Source: Verrucomicrobiia bacterium (GTDB lineage: Bacteria > Verrucomicrobiota > Verrucomicrobiia > Verrucomicrobiales > DEV007). Taken from it: a DNA stretch of 64,000 bases. Below are positions 62,584-64,000 of this stretch, piece after piece; the stretch's first letter is position 1; every line of letters begins with the position of its first letter. The stretch covers positions 496,001 through 560,000 of the forward strand of contig JAUICH010000001.1 of the NCBI GenBank assembly GCA_030427505.1, in the 5' to 3' direction. Made by a program: the position numbers and the translations under genes. The notes under the pieces are model-generated. The model made no database searches. It was not told where the DNA came from and was given only the letters and a program-made list of their open reading frames with translations.

Positions 62584-64000
62584 TCAAAGATCCAGGCTCA
62601 CCTCTTTCACATCCGGGGCGTCCGCGCAGGTGGCAACCTGAAAGCCAAGGCGGCGCATTAGGCGCAGCATGGGGTGGTTGGTCGTCAGGACTTGGCCTTC
62701 GATCTGTTTGATTCCCTTGCCCCGAGCTTCGTCCATCAGCGTTCTCATCAGCAGCGTTCCGATGCCGCGGTCATGCCAGTTGTCCGCCACCACGATGGCG
62801 AACTCGCAGCTCTCTCCGTCGGGGTTGATGATGTAACGGGCGATGCCGATTTCGACTTCCTTGCCTTTCTCATGAATGCTGGCCAGGAAGGCCATCTCCC
62901 GGTCGTAGTCGATTTGGGTAAAGCGGACCAGCATTTCTGGGGAAAGCTCCTGCAGCGACTGCATGAACCGGAAATACTTGGCTTCCGGTGACAGGTTTCG
63001 CACAAAGCGCTGCTCCATTTCCGCGTCTTCCGGCCGGATGGGGCGGACGGTCAGAGTCTTTCCATTGTCCAGAGTGGTGGTCTTGACGAGGTTTCCCGGG
63101 TAAGGAGGAATCGCCATGTGGGCAAAGTAGCGGCCTGGCCCGGGTATCTTGCGGGGCTGCGAAGAGGTCAGGTGGACCCGCGCATCCAGAGCGCATACGC
63201 CGGACTCATCCGTGCTCAGGGGATTGATGTCCAACTCCTCGATTTCCGGAATCTCGCACACCAGTTCGGACAGCCGCAGGAGAACGTGCTCCAGCGCCAG
63301 CGCATCCACCGGGGGCAGGTTGCGGAACGCGCCGAGCAGCCGGGCGACGCGGGTCCGGGCAATCATCCGGCGGATCAGGACTGAGTTCAGCGGTGGCAGG
63401 CAGACCGCGCGGTCGGCCAGGACTTCCACGGTGGTGCCGCCCCAGCCAAAAGTGATCACCGGGCCAAAGACCGGGTCGCGGACCACGCCGACCAGCAACT
63501 CGCGGACGTGGGCCCGGCTCCATTGCTTTTCAAGAGTCACGCCGGTCAATTTTGCTTCCGGCGCGTTGGCGCGGACCCGTTCCATGACATTGGAAAAAGC
63601 GCGTCCGACTTCCTCAGAATTCCTGAGATTCAGTTCCACTCCATCGACATCCGACTTGTGGCTCAGGTCCGGCGAATCGATCTTCATCACCACCGGAAAC
63701 CCGAGTTGGCTGGCTACCTCGACCGCTTCTTCCGCGGTGGCGGCGGCACGGGTTTCGGCCACGGGAATGTGGAAAGCGGCCAGCAGCGTCTTGGCCTCTG
63801 AAGAAGACAGGTGCGTCCGTCCTTTTTCCAAGGCTGCCTGGACCAGGCGGCGGGATTCCTCCACTTGAGGTCGAGATTGATCGGTGAGGGGGCCCGGAAC
63901 CTCCAGCAGAAGCCTTTGGTTGCGGTGGTAGTGCCACAACTGAGCAAAGGCGGACACCGCCGCTTCAGGCGTGTAGAAAGAAGGGATGCCTGCCTCGGCG
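62584..64000 (-). CDS. PatZ-type acyl-CoA synthetase/GNAT fusion, C-terminal part (partial)
   Basis: The frame is open to the right edge, so the N-terminus is missing. The visible 471 residues hold, in order, the end of the NDP-forming CoA-ligase part (GIPSFYTPEAAVSAFAQLW), an ATP-grasp domain (LAAFHIPVAETRAA, GFPVVMKIDSPDLSHKSDV, VFGPVITFGWGG, EELDINPL) and a GNAT acetyltransferase domain (VRPIRPEDAEMEQRFVRNLS, FAIVVADNWHDRGIGTLLM, GQVLTTNHPMLRLMRRLGF). This is the layout of Pat/PatZ protein lysine acetyltransferases, which control acetyl-CoA synthetase by acetylation. Confidence 0.85.
   Translation of the reverse strand, partial: AEAGIPSFYTPEAAVSAFAQLWHYHRNQRLLLEVPGPLTDQSRPQVEESRRLVQAALEKGRTHLSSSEAKTLLAAFHIPVAETRAAATAEEAVEVASQLGFPVVMKIDSPDLSHKSDVDGVELNLRNSEEVGRAFSNVMERVRANAPEAKLTGVTLEKQWSRAHVRELLVGVVRDPVFGPVITFGWGGTTVEVLADRAVCLPPLNSVLIRRMIARTRVARLLGAFRNLPPVDALALEHVLLRLSELVCEIPEIEELDINPLSTDESGVCALDARVHLTSSQPRKIPGPGRYFAHMAIPPYPGNLVKTTTLDNGKTLTVRPIRPEDAEMEQRFVRNLSPEAKYFRFMQSLQELSPEMLVRFTQIDYDREMAFLASIHEKGKEVEIGIARYIINPDGESCEFAIVVADNWHDRGIGTLLMRTLMDEARGKGIKQIEGQVLTTNHPMLRLMRRLGFQVATCADAPDVKEVSLDL

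Overview
The window looks like chromosomal core DNA of a Gram-negative bacterium of moderately high GC. The outer-membrane genes (bamA, an OmpH/Skp-type chaperone, lpxD), a sialidase-like exported protein, degenerate kinase domains and short SH3-like or low-complexity exported proteins suggest the Verrucomicrobiota/Planctomycetota neighbourhood. My best guess is an Opitutae-like verrucomicrobium. This is an inference from gene style and was not tested with a marker tree. There is no prophage, CRISPR array or complete insertion sequence.

Layout. 1-4.7 kb: the start of a pyruvate carboxylase gene (cut by the window edge), a TraB/GumN-like exported protein, a VCBS-repeat exported protein, a membrane protein and ruvB. 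4.9-9.3 kb: the envelope cluster bamA, ompH/skp-like, lpxD. 9.3-14.7 kb: a beta-CASP RNA-processing nuclease, an exported SH3-like protein, an L,D-transpeptidase, a stand-alone receiver-domain protein and a MauE/DoxX-like membrane protein. 14.85-17.2 kb: tRNA-Arg(CCG) and the proline genes proB-proA. 17.2-21.5 kb: a tandem pseudokinase and two duplicated metallophosphoesterases. 21.6-25.6 kb: a His-rich permease pair (YcgR/YcgQ type), a PgeF-type protein and ispE. 25.6-32.7 kb: pdxH, hpt, an orphan moaD, acpS and parE-parC. 32.8-37.9 kb: a sodium/solute symporter, then dnaA and dnaN. 38-41 kb: hisB-hisH and an exported repeat/low-complexity protein. 41.3-46.6 kb: a ParA-type ATPase with a partner gene, converging on a large TerB/FHA-like/ABC transporter fusion. 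46.8-52.3 kb: ftsH and the glycolytic set gap-pgk-tpiA, followed by a decayed gene. 52.6-57.4 kb: a cluster of two paralogous solute-binding proteins (one fused to a VWA domain) and a coiled-coil membrane protein, whose internal gap is filled by a 215-bp element with 32-bp inverted ends. 57.7-64 kb: a sialidase-like protein, a beta-carbonic anhydrase, a tiny lipoprotein that looks like a lone haemagglutination/TPS domain, TolQ/MotA-like and other small membrane proteins, and the C-terminal part of a PatZ-type acyl-CoA synthetase/acetyltransferase.

The best candidates for something undescribed are the VWA/binding-protein cluster with its inverted-repeat element, the TerB-FHA-ABC fusion facing a ParA pair, the tandem pseudokinase, and a DnaA with altered Walker A and DNA-contact residues next to a region without canonical DnaA boxes.
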